Under the pieces are notes generated by a model, which was not told the DNA's origin, did not search any database, and saw nothing but the letters and a program-made list of their open reading frames with translations. From assembly GCA_002914805.1 (NCBI GenBank), contig JXTB01000025.1:1113365-1177364 (forward strand): 64,000 bases of DNA, given 5' to 3'. The position numbers and the translations under genes were made by a program. Below are positions 24,044 through 37,636 of the stretch, piece by piece (the first letter of the stretch is position 1; every line of letters starts with the position of its first letter). Origin of the DNA: Parasponia andersonii. Its lineage: Eukaryota; Streptophyta; Magnoliopsida; Rosales; Cannabaceae.

Positions 24044-24185
24044 ATGGTTCAAATCAGAGAAAGCAAAAGCCGGTTGATCTAGATGGTAAAGGATTCGCTG
24101 ATTCTCTCTCAGCACCACTTCAGACTCCATAGATAGACTTCACCGAGGTTGAAGGTGGCTAGGGCAAATGTGTTGTTGCATCTGA
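24044..24185 (+). promoter_or_regulatory. Three short upstream ORFs before the TWD40-2 start
   Basis: Small ORFs at 24044-24082 (12 codons plus stop), 24083-24136 (17 plus stop, beginning one base after the first stop) and 24168-24185 precede the main ATG at 24237. If the transcript starts upstream of 24044, as the long leader would suggest, they could lower translation of the main frame. The transcription start is not visible from sequence. Confidence 0.4.
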
Positions 24186-24236
24186 ACATTCTTTGGGTAG
24201 ATTCAGAACCACCATTGATAAAGAAAGCCCTAGAAA

Positions 24237-27200
24237 ATGCTGCGATTGAAAGCGTTCAGGCCAAGCAACGAGAAGATCGTGAAGATCCAGCTTCACCCTA
24301 CGCATCCATGGCTGGTCACCGCCGATGCATCAGATCACGTTTCCGTTTGGAATTGGGAACATCGCCAGGTACCTCTTTTATCTTCGTCTTCGTCTTGAAC
24401 CCATCCGAGAACTGAGAATCGGTCACGGATCTATGCTGTGGATTTTCAGGTGATCTATGAACTCAAAGCTGGTGGCGTTGATGAGAGGCGTTTGGTCGGT
24501 GCGAAGTTGGAGAAGCTTGCCGAGGGTGAATCAGGTACGGAATGTAAACCTTTGTTGCTTTGAGTTTTTAATCGAATGACTTTGAACTTGATAGGTTTAA
24601 GCTATTTTAGGGTAGAGATGGTACAATTTGAAGTCTGAGAACTTAACATTTTATAGATTAATAGAGCGAATTGACTTATTTGTAGATGGAAGATAGAATT
24701 ATTCGGCAATTCTTTTGTAGAATCTGACTCGGCTGTTCATATGGAATTATCTTACGGAAGTCATTGAAGATTAGATCTGTAATCTGTATGTTCCTGATTG
24801 TTATTCGAAAGCCTAGAGGGCAAAGCTTTAATGCAGAAAGTATGAATTTAGGAACTCTTAAGCGTAAGGCCTTTAATTTGACTTTCTTACTAAGTTTTTA
24901 GCATTGTGAGGACTCTTAACGACACTGAGAAATAATAGTTTGTAAGCATTTTAATGAGTGGAAGATGTAGAAATATTGCTCCGGATGTTACTTTATGGGG
25001 AAATGAAAGTTAAGGTTGAATAAACATTTTTCTGAAGCAATATATACAAGTATTGGTCTCAATGATTCAAAAGTCTGAAATAAGCCACATTTTCACCTTT
25101 ACTTTATTTATTTATTAACTTTTCCCATTCTTCTCTTTCATGGACGCTGGCTAGCTAACATTCTTGCAGTGTTGATAGTTCATATCAGTTAAACACGGGA
25201 GGCTTTATTTTTTATTTTTGAAAAGATAATTCTCTTTAAATCTAGTCCTTCGGACTAGGTTATATGCTGCTTTGACTTGTACCACAAGACACATAGTTAG
25301 GCAGCATTTTTCTTTTTCTGATCCTATTTGTGTCTGGAGGCATTATGCTTTACTTCTTGTCTATAGAGTACTAATAGTAATAGTAATCGTTTTCTATGCA
25401 TAATATTGATTCTAGAGTTCATAATGGTTATCTTTTTATTTGTTTAGCTACATATGCAATTTGCAGTTTTTAAATTACTGGGTATTATATACTTAACCAC
25501 ACTTTGCAGAAGTACATTCTTAAGATCCAAGCATAATTTTTGTCATTTTCTCGCTGTAATTTTTTAATGTTGCTTATTTGGATGATTATAGAAGTTCTTT
25601 TAGGCTTTTAGCTGGATTCAGTGACATATTAAAATAGTTGAACTGCAAGATACTTAATAATGAGCCAATTCCTTTAAGTTATGTGACCTACTAGTGAGCT
25701 CCAGTTATTCTGACATTCTGACTTTCAGTATGAAACAAATTTCAAACCATGCTGTTTTTAGCTTTTAGTGATGACATGCAGCTTTTCTGTTGCAAGGAAG
25801 TTAACTCTGATGTTTTCTTTCTTGATGTGTGTTCATGATAGAGCCTAAAGGGAAGCCCACTGAAGCCATGCGTGGAGGGAGGTAATGGGCTCTTATATCT
25901 CTCTTATCGTTTCTACTTTTGGCTGCTGCAGTTCTTTCCATTGGAACCTGAACCCCATTTTGCTGCGCATTTAAAGTGTTAAGCAGGTGTGCTTCTATGA
26001 TGATGATGTACACTTTTGGAAACTTTGGCAGAACCGTGCTGCAGCTGCTGAGGCTCCTTCGGCCGTCAATTATGTCACCTCTTTTAGTTCTCCTGCTCCA
26101 TCAACGAAAGGAAGGCATTTTCTTGTAATTTGTTGTGAAAATAAAGCCATTTTTCTTGACTTGGTTACCATGCGTGGCCGAGATGTACCAAAGCAGGACC
26201 TTGATAGCAAGTCGCTTCTTTGGTAATCATTAATATTTGATATATTCGTATATGGCTGATTGTAGTTGAAATGACTTTCAATGCAATTCATTTACCTTTT
26301 CTGTGAGTGTAATATTTTCAGTTAACTTTGGTAATAAACGTAGTATCGTATAAGGGAAAATTTACACTATTATGATTTTTTTGTTTAGATCTATGCTAGG
26401 GACAATTAAATTGATCTCTGTTTATGGTAAATCACTTTCATTATTCACTAAGAAACAAACGAAAACAAATACACTTGTTCTTTTCGAATGTCTGTTTCTA
26501 ATCCTTAATAAATAAATAACCATCAAGGTAATGACTAGGTTCAGATATTTGGGTTCTTAGATGGTGCAGTTATGCTATTGACATTAGGGTTATGACTGAA
26601 TCTTTTATTGTTGTTCTTGTTAGTCTTGTTGTACAACTTTTATTGTTAACATTTGTTATCTCTGGCTCTTGCAGTATGGAGTTCCTTTCTAGATCCACTC
26701 CAGGAGATGTTCCTCTAGTTGCTTTTGGTGGATCAGATGGTGTCATTAGAGTTCTATCAATGATGACATGGAAGGTGCCGAATTTTTCAAAATTTTGGTC
26801 TTTCACACAATGAGTGTTATTTAGCTTTGTGACAGTATTCATTTCCCGCAGATAGTACGAAGATACACGGGAGGTCATAAAGGTTCTATTTCTTGTCTGA
26901 TGACATTCATGGCTTCTTCTGGTGAGGTAGATTTTTTTTGTCTTTAGAAAATGGGAAGCAAGTACATTCAATTCATAGTATTCATATTTTTTCTTAATTT
27001 TAACTTGTTTACTTAAATGCAAGTCATTTAAAATTATCTCAGCATAAAATGTTGTATGTCCTAATGTTGTTCAGAGAAGCTTTATAATATAAAATGAGAA
27101 GGAAACAGAACAGGATAAAGTTGTTTTTATTAGAAGCATTGACTTCGTACTTATGGCATTTTTAAAAAAAAAAATGAATTGTATAGAACTAGTTTCATTT

Positions 27201-30200
27201 TAGTGGAAGGATCTAGTTGTTGTGATGCCTAATAATTCTAAATAAAAATTCTTATTGCTTGAATACAATGTCAAGAGTTGTAATGTCATTTTTTCTTTTT
27301 AATAGATAATTGACACAGGTTTGCTGATGCATATTACCTACGTTCGTAACACTCTTAGCATGAATGTGTATGCGTATGTCTATATACAATTTCTGTATAC
27401 ATGCATGGTTGTTTTCTTAAAGAAAACCGTGTCCCATTAACTACATTCTCTTGTTTACAGGCTCTTCTGGTTTCTGGGGCCAGTGATGGATTGCTTGTCC
27501 TTTGGAGTGCAGATCACAGTCAAGACTCACGAGAACTAGTACCCAAATTAAGCTTAAAGGTATTAGTCTTTGTTTTATCATTTTTTTGGTGTTGCTTTCA
27601 ACTTTTTATTTGGTAACTGCAATCTTTTTGGTTGTTGTTAATAACGTGAATTTGACTTTTCTGAAAATTTATGCAAAATTTTCAACTTTATTGGGATATG
27701 ACATAGATTGGGGATGGTCCAACCAGCCTTTTTCAAGATGACATAATATGGGCATCCATGCCGCTGTCTAAAGTAATATGTTTATCTACGACAATGAATA
27801 AGATAACAGATTTAAAATTGTTAATTTCCTGTGTTGGATGAGTGTCATTTCTCGATCCCAGTTCATCCCCCATAATCTCTTCAAGTTCTGCTCTTTAATG
27901 TGTGTAAACTGAGTTCAATGTGGTCAAATACTTGCTGGTAGTATTTTGTCCTGGATTCATCTAGCTGCTGCTCAACACTGGAAAGGACATATAAACTTTT
28001 TGTGAAAATGTGCAATATGGGCATCCTTGTGGGCTATTTGGGTTGAAAGGAATTCAAGAATTTTTGGCAATCTGTATGGGTCTATAGATAATACTTGGGA
28101 AAGGATTTAGCTGTGGGTAGCCTCATGGGTTAAGGAACAAAAACATTTTGGGGATTTGTTTTTTGCTGATTTGCCTAGGGGGTGGTCGAACCTGATGTAA
28201 TTTTCTTGTGTGTACTCAGTAGTTTTCTTAGGGAACTCCTTGTCCCCTTCTCGTATTATTGTTTCTATAAAATAATACAAAGTCTCACGTTTCTTTTCAA
28301 AAGAAGAAGAAGAAAACTTGCTGGTTGCATAACTGGGGAATGAGTTATATTGCTTTAACTACTAAAATGACAACTTTTATTGTGCATGATACCTGTAGGC
28401 ACATGATGGTGGTGTTGTGGCTGTTGAGCTTTCTAGAGTCATTGAAGGTGCTCCACAGCTTGTTACAATTGGTGCAGATAAGACATTAGCTATATGGGAC
28501 ACAATCTCTTTCAAGGTGATCTATTAACTCCCTGGTTTTTTTTTCATGAATAAAGTTTTCTTCCAACTAAAGTTTTAGAAGCTTGGGCCCCACTTTCTTT
28601 TCGCCTCGACGAGTTAGAATCTTATGCATGTAGCTGGTTCTTTCTTCTCAATGGATTTTTGTCTGCTTTTGTTTCTTAGGAATTACGGCGGATTAAACCT
28701 GTTCCAAGGCTTGCATGTCATAGTGTGGCATCTTGGTCCCATCCGCGAGCTCCGAATCTTGATATTTTAACATGTGTTAAAGATTCCCATATATGGTATG
28801 CATGGCTTTGTTGTAGTACTCCATGTTAATGTCTATCAACAGAGAATTTATGGAAATGGATATGTTCCATTTGGCTGATGAGAATTGTAATGTAATATAT
28901 TATGATTTTGTTTCCTTGGTTCTCTTAAAAGAAGTGCCAAAATTATTGTCGTAAATTTTGGCAGGGCAATTGAACACCCCACTTACTCAGCGCTAACAAG
29001 GCCATTGTGTGAACTTTCTTCTCTACTTCCTCCACAAGTAGTCGCACCTAACAAGAAAGTCAGGGTAAGTTTTCATAAAATAAATATATCTTTTATTTCC
29101 CCTTGGAGTTTTGAGGCTTTGTTTTGTACAGTTTTAGTTAGACCTTTTACATATGTGTAATGATACGTTGGAATAAAAGAATCTCGTTCTCTTGGAGAGA
29201 GAGGTGCAGATGCTCTATATTAGTTAATTTGATAAGTTAGTAGTTCTCCTTCCAATTGTCTTATGGCTGACAAACCAGCTTCATGGACTAAATATTTTGA
29301 TTTTTATGAGTTGTTTTGATGTATGACAGCAAACCCTTGAGAGCCTTTTGTTGACTGCCAAATGTGAAAGGAGTGTTCGTGGAAAGTTTTTCATAAAATG
29401 GTTTTCTTTTGATTTGTTGCTTTGATAGTCAACTGGCTTTCCTCCTAGAATCTCCGAGGGGATGTTAATAACAATATAACATTTACTTAAGTTCATGTTC
29501 ATAGTCTTTAGTATGACGCAGACCAAAGCGATCAAATTCTTCAACCTGAAGGCCCTTTATCTTATTTATGTGGTTAGGAGGCCTCCCAGCTGACTGAACT
29601 TTTCAGCATCATTATTGAATTGTAGAATTATTGGGAATATTTAAGCCTGCAGTTAAGTTATTCTGGTCGAGGTGGGTTCATACTGTGCATTCATAATAAC
29701 CTAGGTTAAAATTTGATAATCATTTACAGAGCACAAATACTTGGTTCTCTTGGATATTCTTAAAGTTCAGACTCAAGAGATCTTTTGCTTCTAAAGTTAT
29801 CAGGAGATTGATCTATTTCTATTTTGAGAATAAAGATCAATCATGCTTCTTTCTGTGCTAAATCTGTTGAAAAATGCCTATCTTGAAAACCAGATAATTT
29901 GCTAGTTTTTACATGGCATGTTATCAAATAGAAAAAGAAAAATTCCAATTTTAGTGAAAGTAACAGTGATTTACCCAATTGGACTAGATATGGCTTCAAC
30001 ACTGTCAAATTATACCTTTCTGTCAATGAATTTTTTTTAAAATATCTTCAATTTATCAATTTGATGTATTAGTTCTATTGCAGGTTTATTGTATGACAGC
30101 ACATCCTTTACAGCCTCACCTTGTTGCTACTGGAACCAGTGTTGGTGTTATCATCAGCGAGTTTGACCCTAGATCTCTTCCAGCTGTAGCCTCCCTACCT

Positions 30201-33200
30201 ACACCCTCAGGGAGCCGAGAGCATTCTGCTGTCTATGTGGTTGAAAGAGAACTCAAGCTACTAAATTTTCAGTTGTCCCAAACAGCAAATCCTTCTCTTG
30301 GGAACAATGGCTCCTTGTCAGAAGCAGGAAGGCTTCGGGGAGATGCTCCTGAACAGTTACATGTCAAGCAGATAAAAAAGCACATTAGTACTCCTGTTCC
30401 ACATGATTCATATTCAGTGCTATCTGTAAGCAGTTCGGGAAAGTAAGTTGCCTTGGTTGCAAAAGTTTGTTTTTATGACCTAAATCTTATATCGTCTTCA
30501 GTTCTTTGCAGTGTACTGCTTGTGAACCAGTTTTTTTATTTTATATTTATCTAGTGGTTAGGTTTGTGTTAGTGCCTGTTTTTACTTTTATGTCTTTTGT
30601 GTATACTCTGTAATGTGTCTGGAATTTTGCACTGATTTTCATTTTACCACGCTCTTTTTTTTTAGTATGTTGATATTTGAAGTTGGAGTAGTCGTATAAC
30701 TGTTGCTATTTTCTGTAAATGATCTGGTTGCAGGTATGTTGCAATTGTGTGGCCTGATATTCCTTACTTCTCTATCTACAAAGTCGGTGATTGGTCCATA
30801 GTTGATTCAGGAAGTGCAAGACTCCTAGCTTGGGATACATGTCGTGATAGGTATGCTATATTGGAATCCGCATTACCTCCTAGAATTCCTGTAATTCCCA
30901 AAGGCGGTTCATCAAGAAAGGCCAAAGAAGCTGCTACGGCTGCGGCACAAGCTGCTGCAGCTGCTGCTTCTGCTGCTTCTTCAGCCAATGTTCAAGTTCG
31001 AATCTTGCTGGATGATGGGACATCTAATATATTTTCAACTTCTATAGGTGGCCACAGTGAGCCGGTATTTGTTCTTATTCACTTCTGTAGTTGATTATGT
31101 TAATATTTGGTTTTATAATGATGATTCTGTATTTAAACAAACTTTTGAAGTGTCACTCCTCATAATGTTGTTTATTAACTGGAAAACAAATCCCTTAAGT
31201 TTATAAGACGTTTTATGCACATTGTGGTTTCTAAGCCCTAGAGGTTATATGTTAAGGATTGTCATTTTACTCTCGGACCTCAGTGGACCTTCCAAAGGAC
31301 GCTCTAGCATTTTGGGTTGTTCACTTACAAAATAGAAGATCAACCCCACACACACAAACAAAAACAATGAAGGATTTGAAGCAAGAAATCTTTGGCAAGC
31401 TAATGTAGTTTGGCATTTAATATTTTGGTATGCATACCTCTCTGAAAATCTTACATTCTAGGTCATTGGCTTGCATGGAGGGGCATTACTTGGTGTTGCG
31501 TATCGAACATCTAGAAGAATTAGTCCTGTTGCAGCAACTGCTATTTCGACAATTCAGTCTATGCCCTTGTCTGGATTTGGAAGCAGTGGTCTTTCTTCTT
31601 TTGCCGCTTTTGATGATGGATTTTCTTCTCACAGATCTGCAACAGAGGCTGCACCACCGAACTTTCAGCTATACAGGTCTTTTATGCATGTACTTTTATT
31701 GGTAATCTATTTCAAGCATGAGTTGTTTCATGTACTTTTTATGTGCATATTTATAATTCAAGTCCCATTGGGTTCTTGTTTAATTAGGTAGAAATAAGTT
31801 AGAATAGATCAAACTAATGAGATGCCAATTTTTTTACAACTTGATGGATAAGATACTTATGGCTTTGTCATTAATTATAATTGGTGTCTACTTGCGCAGT
31901 TGGGAAACTTCTCAGCCAGTTGGCGGACTTCTTCCTCAGCCAGAATGGACAGCATGGGATCAAACTGTTGAGTATTGTGCTTTTGCATATCCACAATACA
32001 TTGTCATATCTTCATTGCGACCACAGTATAGATACCTTGGTGATGTTGCAATTCCCTACGCCACTGGTGGCATTTGGCATCGGAGACAACTTTTTGTTGT
32101 TACACCTACTACAATTGAGTAAGATCAATAACTCATCTGTGAATTCATGAAGCATCTTGAATGCTCAGTTTTCGTATGTTTTAATTGAAACCATGGTGAA
32201 TAGTCTCTAATTTTATAGATTTCCTAAATGGTAAATGTACAAGATAATCCACAAACACAGTTGGCTAGGCTGGAAATTTATAACAATAGAGAGATTTTAA
32301 AACATAATTACAAGTTGCTAGCCATAGGGTGAACAGAGATGGTTTAATTTGTAAATTATGATTTTAGGTATTCAATTTAGACGGCTAGAGTTGACTCATC
32401 AAGCCAACTAACGTCAACTTAAATTCTTATTTGTAAACTGGTATGATACTAGAGGAATTGAAAGAAATGGCAATAATTGTATTTGGCTTTATTTCAGATG
32501 TGTTTTTGTGGATGCGGGAGTTGCGGCTATTGATATTGAAACAAAAAAGATGAAAGAGGAGATGAAACTAAAAGAGGCACAAGCAAGAGCTGTTGCCCAG
32601 CATGGTGAGTTAGCACTAATCACAGTGGATGGTCCCCAAACTGTTACTCAAGAAAGGGTAACATTGAGGCCCCCGATGCTACAGGTAAGAGAGTTCCAAA
32701 TTTTCCTTTAGCTTGCTCATAGTTGTGATCTTCTTATAGTTATTAACTTCTTCAGCTAACAGTCAATATAAACTTGTTTAGTTCTCGATATGATTCAAAG
32801 TTTCGTAAATCTCAACAAATGCTGGAGAATTTTTACTCTTTCTTGAGTTCTGCTTGTTTCTTCGCATTGGAAAGTATAATAATGCTACTTTTCTAATATT
32901 TAGCACCCCCATTCTGAAAAAAAAAAACCAAAATAAATAAATAAACCCTATGTAGTACCAAGAAATGTATTCATCAACATCTTACATATTGATTCCTTTC
33001 GTTATGTATGTATGTATAGTATCATATTTCTTTCTTCTGAAGAGAAAACTAGGACTTGCAGAGCGAAGCATGCCTGGTATTAATTTTCTGAGTCATTAAT
33101 TATTGTTTTAATAGTATTTTCTCTTGGTATTTAAATTTTCCTTTCTAGGTGGTCCGCTTGGCTTCATTTCAGCATGCTCCTTCAGTGCCACCTTTTCTGT

Positions 33201-35588
33201 CGTTGCCAAAACAATCTAGAGTTGATGGGGATGATTCAGTGATGGAAGAAAGAAAGGTTAATGAGATAGCTGTTGGTGGTGGAGGGGTGTCCGTTGCAGT
33301 TACTCGTTTCCCAACAGAGCAGAAACGACCTGTGGGTCCTTTAGTTGTGGTGGGTGTTAGAGATGGTGTTCTTTGGCTAATAGATAGGTAAGTTGATTCC
33401 CTACATTATTTTAAGAATCCCTGTTTGCTTTTGCTGGAAAAAGAACAAGTCATAATTTTTTATGACAGGTACATGTGTGCCCATGCATTATCCCTAAGTC
33501 ATCCTGGTATTCGTTGCCGATGTCTAGCTGCTTACGGAGATGCTGTTAGTGCTGTAAAGTGGTATAATATTTGTCCCGAGATTCTCCGACGGATATTTTT
33601 GTGTGGAATCCTCTACAGATTTAATTCTACGTTTTTTATATAATTTATTCTTCTATACAGGGCAAGTAGGCTTGGGAGAGAACATCACGATGACTTGGCA
33701 CAATTTATGTTGGGTATGGGTTATGCTACTGAAGCACTTCATTTACCTGGGATATCTAAGAGGTACACGTGAAACTTTAGGCTCTGACTAGTTTGATTTT
33801 CAAACTTCAATGCATACCTGATGGAATTTTGTTCTTGTTTCAGTCACATTTTAACTCGAAACTTAGAAGATGCCTGTGCCTGAACATATTGCTAACTCCA
33901 CTTTTTGGTTGATACATTTTGTTGCTCGTTTATTGTAATTGTATGATGTTCAATGCTTGATCCATGGCTGTCTTTTGAATGATATAATTTTATAGACTCA
34001 TGACTCCAAGTTGGCTATCCATATATCTAGAGCGTATGGATATTCATGCATGAATAATTATATATAATGTATTCCATTTTTTGTAGGTTGGAGTTTGAAT
34101 TGGCCATGCAAAGCAATGATCTGAAAAGAGCTCTTCAATGTCTTCTTACCATGAGCAACAGTAGGGAACTGGGGCAAGATAACACGGGGCTTGAGTTGAA
34201 TGACATTCTCAACGTAACAGCCAAGAAAGAAACCATGGTGGAAGCTGTACAAGGAATAGTGAAATTTGCAAAGGAATTTTTGGATCTTATTGATGCGGCA
34301 GATGCTACTGGACAAGCTGAAATTGCTCGGGAAGCTCTGAAAAGGTTGGCTGCTGCTGGTTCTGTGAAAGGAGCTTTACAGGGTCATGAGTTGAGAGGAT
34401 TAGCGTTGCGCCTTGCAAATCACGGAGAGCTGACACGACTAAGTGTACGACCACTGCCTATTACATATATATTTTTTTTAGTTACAATTTTGTTGTTGAC
34501 TTGTTTGATGCACGCTTGGATAGTTTAATGGTATAATTTAATGTTCTTTGGGTTGAAATATAGATAGCATGGGGTTGTATACTGAATCCAAGTAGATATT
34601 ATCCCAGTAACTGTATCATGTATGATCACCTGTAAAATTGGCACTGTTATTTGATGTACTAGAGGTTATTCTCCATGTTTTTTGTTTTTTCTCGAGTTTT
34701 TTTAGTCTGCATCTGTCTCTTTATAAATACTTGTTCACACTCCTAAACACAATTGCTTGTACTGCAGAGTTTGGTAAACAACTTGATCTCAGTTGGCCTT
34801 GGACGTGAAGCCGCATTTTCAGCTGCTGTTTTGGGAGACAATGCCCTCATGGAAAAGGCATGGCAGGATACTGGAATGCTTGCCGAGGCTGTACTCCATA
34901 CCCATGTATGACGCCTTTGTTACCCCCATTTTTTTTTTTTCATCCTCAGTCCCAGTACTGTTTTTATGTGTTAAATTTAACCTCCTTTTATGTTTGTTTT
35001 CAGGCTCATGGACGACCAACATTGAAAAGCCTGGTTCAGACTTGGAACAAAATGCTGCAGAAGGAGGTCGAGCATACACCATCAGCAAAGATGGATGCTG
35101 CAGCCGCATTTTTGGCCTCTCTCGAGGAACCAAAGCTTACGAGTTTGGCAGATGCAGGCAAGAAGCCACCAATAGAAATTCTACCCCCAGGGATGCCGTC
35201 TCTCAATGGTCCTATTTCTCTGGGCAAAAAACCAGTTCCAGCAACAAAGAATACAGAGCAACAGGGAAAGCAGTTGCTACTAGAGGGTTCTACTACTGCA
35301 GCAACACCAACACCAACAACTGAAGTTTCTACTAGCACGGCAGCACCAACAATTGTAGAAGCAACTCCAACCACGTCAGCTGACACGCCCCCACCAGAAT
35401 CAGGAGAACCTGTTTCAGCAGATTCGGCTCATGTTCCATCATCAAGTAATTTGAATGAAGTGGATCCTGGAGAAACCCCTGCAGAATCATCTACAGATAA
35501 AGAACCGTCTGAGGCTCCACCTCAAGTGCCAGAGATCCAGGAAACAAAAGTACAGGCTACACTGCCAACAGGTGACCCGACTGCTTGA
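24237..35588 (+). CDS. TWD40-2: TPLATE complex subunit TWD40-2, 21 exons
   Basis: Subunit of the plant TPLATE complex, an octameric adaptor in clathrin-mediated endocytosis at the plasma membrane. Coding exons: 24237-24368, 24450-24534, 25842-25881, 25977-26222, 26675-26774, 26852-26926, 27461-27559, 28399-28515, 28680-28795, 28965-29064, 30084-30442, 30734-31064, 31462-31676, 31900-32118, 32498-32684, 33149-33387, 33469-33561, 33661-33762, 34087-34444, 34768-34905, 35004-35588. Every junction is GT-AG and in phase, giving 1311 codons; Arabidopsis At5g24710 has about 1377 from memory. It starts MLRLKAFRPSNEKIVKIQLH. WD40 repeats form the N-terminal half (VSVWNWEHRQ, LVLWSADHS, LAIWDTISFKELRR). 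An Ala-rich run lies near residues 550-565, an alpha-solenoid-like part follows (FMLGMGYATEALHLPGISKR), and the Thr/Pro/Glu-rich tail is disordered and poorly conserved. Intron 2 and intron 10 exceed 1 kb. The frame looks intact. The TWD40-1 alternative is excluded by the start and tail. Confidence 0.96.
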
Positions 35589-37636
35589 ATTGCAACACCT
35601 ACCAAGTTTTGTCTGTCTTGACCAACGGTGGAAATTTCTATGGCCAATTCACCATTTAAGAGTTATGTTGATCACCGGTTTTCTGCCTTGATATAGAAAT
35701 AAGAAAGCGATTTTGAGTAGTTAGTTTCTGTAATTATGATGATTGTTGGTTGACAATGTATCCTTCATTTGTTTATCTCATCTATTTTTTTTTTCCCCTC
35801 CTTTTGTTGATTTGTTCACTCTGTTGTTTTTCTTTTGTTCATATCTGTAATTCTTTGTTCAAGCAATTAGGCATCGTCAGAGAGAGCAGCTTCATTACAG
35901 TGTGTCCATTTGTAATTCTTTTATATCGTCTCTTCGGATTTTATTCAGTTTCTCCTATAATGACCAGAAAACAAGTTCGTGGCTTTATTGTTATTTTAAA
36001 TTTACCAAACACTCTAGAAAGTTGGTAATTGTTCAGTGTTGCATATTCTATTAACTATTTCATATTAGAGGGAAATATTCTCGAGGAAATCACGCTGAAT
36101 GGCATGTTGTAGCCATCAAACTAGTACTATGAAAATTATTCCATCAATGAAAGTACCCCCAATGTTTAAATGAATATTCATTTGAGTTAATTTCAATGAG
36201 TCCTTTACAAGTTTATTAGTTTAGCCACCTTGGTCCGTTGAACCACTCCTAATCCCGATTGCTACGGTCTACGCTCCTCGGTCCTCACAAATTTCGATTA
36301 GTCTGAACGAGGAGCTAAACACAACAAATTCATTTTAAGGCATAAATGAGTTCTAGCAACATTTTCATCCAAATTCTAAGACTACTAATTTCCCAACATA
36401 CCTAATCAAATAAAAGAGAAAATAAGGAAATGCGCATAGACGAAAAGAATTATTAAATTTTAAATGAAGCTGACTCCACAAAATCATAGTAAAGGATTTT
36501 TTTTTCTTTTTTCTTTTCAACGGACAATAAAAATGACTATCAATTACAGAGAGAGATGTACATGAATTGCTACTCATATTTACCTAAAAGAATTTATGGG
36601 GAATACACATCATAATATTCCTCTCTTCTAAACAGCATTTTACAAGTGGTCCACCTGTGCAATGACAAAAGGCACTTTCGTAACGTTAAAAGTACCGGTC
36701 TACGTAATGCGCGGCAAACCTGTCGACGTACCACACAACCAGCAACCATAGAAGAAATCAAAATAATTTAAAAAAAAATTCCATTTTCTTGACCAAGGAA
36801 GTTTTTGAGAGCAAGAAAATCCATAAACAAATTAAAGTTCTCTTGATCAACCCAAGATTGTTCATAGGGGCTCATAGCGTTACTCTTCGTAATCGTAAAT
36901 TTACATACCAACATCGATGGTCGTATATGACATTAGAGGGACAGGGACAGGGTGAGAAGTCTATCCCAAACGGACTCGCACGCGTGAGCAGACAAGTTGA
37001 ATTCACACACTGGAAACCACCAAAGCAACATAGTGAAGACTCTAACCACCTTATTAACAATTTAACACCAACGTTTTTCCACACAAAATAAAATCTACAT
37101 CTGTTTCGGGATCAATGCCGTCATGATGAACTCTCCCTTCTATTGTTTTCTTTCTTTCCAAATGGCCTTCCATTACAGGTATGCTCTACTTGCAAAGAAG
37201 ATCAGAAAATTCAAAAAGCAAAGCAAAAATCCGAAAAAAAAAACACACACACACACACACAATAAAAGTGAAAACTACCTCTTAACTAATCTGCAATTCC
37301 ATCATAAACTTGAAAAGATTATAGGGCCACGTTGCTGATAGCAGTCCAAGCTCTTATCCCGTTGAGTAACTGATTTTCGGCAGCAAAATCAAACTCTAAT
37401 GACCAGAATCTTCTACTTAAGGGCTTCTGATGCCATTCACATTGAATAGAGAAACAATCACTCTAGTACTATAGCGGTCCACTCCAAGTGTATAATCCCA
37501 ACTATTGAGTCCATGTAATGTAGAAACATAAGATGATAAAAGAAAACAAAAAGAACAAAGACAATATGATTGATGACCTACTTCAAAGTTGATAAATAAG
37601 GAGTGAACAATAAGTGACATAAAATCCAATAGTATG
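35589..37636. other. TWD40-2 3' flank and intergenic DNA
   Basis: The first few hundred bases are presumably the TWD40-2 3' UTR. Beyond about 36060 there is AT-rich DNA with a short CA microsatellite at 37242-37260. No coding gene, tRNA or clear transposon was recognised. Part of it could belong to a long minus-strand MIR535 primary transcript, but nothing shows that directly. Confidence 0.4.

Noticed and set aside
23938-24132. ORF starting at 23938 as the N-terminus of TWD40-2
   Set aside because: It is not in frame with the conserved start. MLRLKAFRPSNEKIVKIQLH at 24237 matches the family N-terminus, and the upstream frame has no resemblance.
24149-24415. 88-codon ORF overlapping TWD40-2 exon 1
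   Set aside because: It is a different frame of the same exon. The conserved WD40 N-terminus is read in the other frame with an in-phase donor at 24369.
30776-30988. Ala-rich minus-strand ORF
   Set aside because: It is a shadow of the alanine-rich exon 12 of TWD40-2 on the plus strand.
35036-35386. 116-codon minus-strand ORF
   Set aside because: It is a shadow of the last TWD40-2 exon, whose low-complexity Thr/Pro/Ala codons leave the reverse strand open.
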